Below, one piece after another: positions 4,812-6,742 of a stretch of DNA of 6,742 nucleotides (position 1 is the stretch's first letter; each line of letters starts with the position of its first letter). A model generated the notes under the pieces. The model made no database searches. It was not told the origin of the DNA and worked only from the letters and a program-made list of their open reading frames with translations. The position numbers were made by a program, and so were the translations under genes. The DNA comes from Caldifarciminota bacterium (GTDB taxonomy: Bacteria; Hydrothermota; Tepidihabitantia; Tepidihabitantales; Tepidihabitantaceae), in the NCBI GenBank assembly GCA_016935775.1, contig JAFGQF010000029.1, forward strand, positions 1 through 6,742. The letters run 5' to 3'.

Positions 4812-6503
4812 CTAGCGCGGCTTCACGACGCGCCGGGCGGTCCGGTGGTCTGTCCCGATAACGTAGTAAACCCCGGCTGCGAGCCGGCCGAGGTCATTTT
4901 CGCCGGGTTCCAGCTGGAGTGCCGCCCGGCCAGACGCATCGAACAGCATCGCGCGTTCCCGGACGAGCAGTACGCTACCGAACATCACAGTCCTGCATGA
5001 TGCGAGCCTAAACCAAGCGTCCGTTTCGGCGATACCGCCGCCGAGCTCCGGGTAAAGGAAGCTGAACGACGTTTCGCCCGGGTGCTGCGACTGCCAGCCC
5101 TGGAATTCCTCGTGCACCTGCTGCACGGTGGCTGTCCGCGCTACCAGGTTGCCGCGCGGCGTGGCCTTGCCGACAAAACTGTCATTGAGCCAGGTCATCA
5201 GCGAGTCGACCTTGAGCTTGATCTCGATTGGGTTCGTGCCGAGGTGCGTCAGAAACCCGTAGGTCCAGACCTTATCGTCACCATTCGGCTCGGGGTTCGA
5301 CTCCTTGGACAACCACTGCTTGTAGATATGACGGAAGAACCGCTTAAGGTCATCGACTTGGCATGGGAACCCGTGCGCCATTGCGTGGCCGACCTGAGCG
5401 TAGTGCTCGATGTTCACGAACCCTGCGCCAACGTCCTCAAGCCACTGCTCGCCCTCGACCTCGCTCGCCCCCGGCCGGAAGGGATGGAAAGGCTGGTGGC
5501 CGATGAAGTCCCATCCGACTTGCTCCCGGCCCCGAGTTTCGGGCGTAGATACCGCGCCGCTGACTGTCTGGGGGTAGCCGAACGTATCCATCAGCGCCGC
5601 CTCGAACGGCAGGTGGACAACCGGGCTAACCGCGAGATTGTTGACCGCGCCAACCACCGAGTCAATCCACTCCCGATTGTCACGCCAGGACGCATAGGCC
5701 GAATCCCAGATAGTCTTTTCGACCGTGCGCCACTCCTGCGGCCCGACCCGGATCACGTTATGGTTGTGGGTACCAACCTGATGCCCGAGCCCTATCAACA
5801 CCTGCATCGAGTCCTCGTCACCCTCGACCAGCATCTCCTCCATATAGGCCCCGTGCGTGAGGTAGGTCATCCTGAACCCCTGCCGACTGCAGATGTCCTT
5901 GAGCCACTCGTTCTCGTTCATCCAGGCATCGTAATCCGGACCCGCACCATGCTCGACGTGGATGACGAAAACGATGTTGATCGGTGGCTCAAAGGTCATT
6001 GATCCCGACGGCGGCTCGGAAAACGACACGTCGTCGAACTGCGCCGGATGACCGCCCGGGTTGTCAAGCAGGAACAGCGCCGCACCTGGACTGGTCGCGG
6101 TCCAGCCGCAGCCGTACTCGGTCCAGCAGGTATCGACTCCGAGCGGCAGCACCCGGCCGAACGAACCGGTCCCAGCCTCGAGAATCGCGGCCCGACCCGC
6201 GCCGCCGCGGTGCCACAGTTTAAAAGAGTATCCGGTGCCCAAGTCGGTGGCGAAGCTCGTTCTGATGCCGCACAGCGAATCGGCGGCCAGCGCCTCAATA
6301 CTGAACCCGCTACCGTAACGGCCGGGAACCGCTGTCACCGCTGTGGTGATGGTGTCATGCACCCGCCAGGCATCGGCCACGTGGTCGGAGTAGAACGCCG
6401 GCTCCTCGAAACCACCATCGATGACCAGTTCGAAATCGGCGCTGCCCGTGGTCGAAAGCAGAGCCGCCAGCACAGTTGCGAGCGGAAAAGCACTCTTCTT
6501 CAT
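4812..6503 (-). CDS. Secreted polysaccharide deacetylase-like protein with CBM-like and C-terminal sorting-like domains
   Basis: A 563-residue exported protein. ATG at 6503 with AAGGAGG 4 nt upstream; signal peptide residues 1 to about 22 (FPLATVLAALLSTTGSA). Residues 25-162 look like a carbohydrate-binding-module (CBM_4_9-like) beta-sandwich, opening with VIDGGFEEPAF and closing with QFDDVSFSE. Residues about 175-380 resemble a NodB-type (polysaccharide deacetylase) barrel. INIVFVIHVEHG (176-187) lies where TFDDG normally sits, and GHQVGTHNHN is at 240-249, with further conserved-looking WDFIGHQPFHPFR (331-343). Residues 495-563 match the style of FCB sorting tails (LFDASGR, LAAGVYYV, basic ARRVVKPR end), so export across the outer membrane is inferred. 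Residues 380-490 are unassigned. The likely role is binding and trimming an extracellular or envelope polysaccharide. Altered metal-site residues mean it could have another hydrolase activity or be inactive. Confidence 0.8.
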   Translation of the reverse strand: MKKSAFPLATVLAALLSTTGSADFELVIDGGFEEPAFYSDHVADAWRVHDTITTAVTAVPGRYGSGFSIEALAADSLCGIRTSFATDLGTGYSFKLWHRGGAGRAAILEAGTGSFGRVLPLGVDTCWTEYGCGWTATSPGAALFLLDNPGGHPAQFDDVSFSEPPSGSMTFEPPINIVFVIHVEHGAGPDYDAWMNENEWLKDICSRQGFRMTYLTHGAYMEEMLVEGDEDSMQVLIGLGHQVGTHNHNVIRVGPQEWRTVEKTIWDSAYASWRDNREWIDSVVGAVNNLAVSPVVHLPFEAALMDTFGYPQTVSGAVSTPETRGREQVGWDFIGHQPFHPFRPGASEVEGEQWLEDVGAGFVNIEHYAQVGHAMAHGFPCQVDDLKRFFRHIYKQWLSKESNPEPNGDDKVWTYGFLTHLGTNPIEIKLKVDSLMTWLNDSFVGKATPRGNLVARTATVQQVHEEFQGWQSQHPGETSFSFLYPELGGGIAETDAWFRLASCRTVMFGSVLLVRERAMLFDASGRAALQLEPGENDLGRLAAGVYYVIGTDHRTARRVVKPR

Positions 6504-6516
6504 ACCACCTCCTTGG

Positions 6517-6542
6517 ACCGGTTCAGTATAGGACTGAACGGT
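6517..6542. promoter_or_regulatory. Operator-like inverted repeat over the -10 region
   Basis: GTTCAGT (6521-6527) and ACTGAAC (6533-6539) are perfect 7-bp arms around ATAGG. With one bulged G, ACC/GGT (6517-6519 with 6540-6542) extends them. The repeat covers the -10 box and part of the spacer of the TTGATA/TATACT promoter, the classic position for a repressor that blocks polymerase. It could alternatively act as an RNA hairpin if transcription starts upstream at about 6536. Confidence 0.55.
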
Positions 6543-6552
6543 AATGTATCAA
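6525..6552 (-). promoter_or_regulatory. Sigma70 promoter of the deacetylase-like gene
   Basis: On the minus strand TTGATA (6552-6547) is followed after 16 nt by TATACT (6530-6525), five of six matches in each box. Transcription would begin near 6518, giving a leader of only about 15 nt, most of it the ribosome binding site. An overlapping weaker pair (TTGTTA 6570-6565, TACATT 6548-6543, 16 nt apart) would start near 6536 and is the alternative. Confidence 0.55.
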
Positions 6553-6676
6553 GCACAAGAACCGTAACAAAGGGGGCAGCGGGGTGGAGTCGAAAAGGAA
6601 AACGAACGAAAAACAACCAGGATATCGGCAATGAACGCGGACAACGGAAGATCAGGACTGGAACCTGGTGGTACGG

Positions 6677-6742
6677 TCACTTGCCCGACGGGCACGTACG
6701 CCAGTAATGCCCGCACGACTTGCACTCCCGGTCCGGCGCGTC
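6677..6742 (-). CDS. C-terminal fragment of a Cys-rich protein, 5' end outside window
   Basis: The last 21 codons of a minus-strand frame enter from the right edge and end with TGA at 6679-6677. The visible peptide is DAPDRECKSCGHYWRTCPSGK. The C-X2-C-G-H...C arrangement looks like a zinc-ribbon or zinc-knuckle tail, though one expected ligand would have to be His or lie upstream. It points the same way as its left neighbour and leaves about 170 bp for that gene's promoter. Too little is visible for a family call, and the frame could be accidental. Confidence 0.4.
   Translation of the reverse strand, partial: DAPDRECKSCGHYWRTCPSGK

Noticed and set aside
5082..6002. Plus-strand open frame of 306 codons inside the deacetylase-like gene
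   Set aside because: It is contained within a 563-residue minus-strand gene that has a signal peptide and recognisable domains. The plus-strand product shows no motif.
1..6742. tRNA, rRNA, insertion sequence ends, transposase or integrase genes
   Set aside because: No cloverleaf-like pattern, rRNA-like stretch, terminal inverted repeats or recombinase motif was seen on either strand.

Overview
The window is GC-rich DNA from a bacterium with an outer membrane. Four proteins begin with Sec-type signal sequences and one with a lipoprotein signal. Most starts have a strong AGGAGG-type ribosome binding site 4-5 nt upstream. The largest protein ends in a domain that resembles the C-terminal sorting tails (type IX secretion style) common in the Fibrobacterota-Chlorobi-Bacteroidota (FCB) superphylum. 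I infer an uncultivated FCB-related lineage such as a WOR-3- or Latescibacterota-like candidate phylum. The sequence cannot fix the taxon.

Layout, left to right. (1) A secreted protein of unknown function runs off the left edge on the minus strand (1-507, GTG start). (2) A class I SAM-dependent methyltransferase lies on the minus strand (598-1386). (3) A secreted or surface protein on the minus strand (1441-2601, TTG start) carries six 16-residue repeats, then four 14-residue repeats, then a beta-rich C-terminal half. (4) A compact divergent control region (2602-2773) holds a sigma70-type promoter for each direction. (5) arsC, a thioredoxin-type arsenate reductase / low-molecular-weight phosphatase, is the only plus-strand gene (2774-3220). 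(6) A proline-, arginine- and glutamate-rich lipoprotein on the minus strand (3217-3975) ends in a stop codon that overlaps the arsC stop. (7) A small, very basic secreted protein is on the minus strand (4099-4446). (8) A 365-bp gene-free stretch (4447-4811) holds palindromes, a GGACTCA heptamer array and a hairpin against the next gene's stop. (9) A large secreted protein on the minus strand (4812-6503) combines a carbohydrate-binding-like domain, a divergent polysaccharide-deacetylase-like domain and a C-terminal sorting-like tail. Its promoter contains a perfect inverted repeat. (10) The last 22 codons of a further minus-strand gene with a Cys-rich end lie at the right edge (6677-6742).

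Apart from the methyltransferase and arsC, the complete genes encode cell-envelope or exported proteins. The separate promoters and wide spacing argue against one operon, and no shared pathway is visible. The most unusual points are the repeat protein, whose repeat cores differ only synonymously; the orphan arsC with no arsR or arsenite pump in view; the altered metal-site motifs in the deacetylase-like protein; and the operator-like palindrome in front of it.
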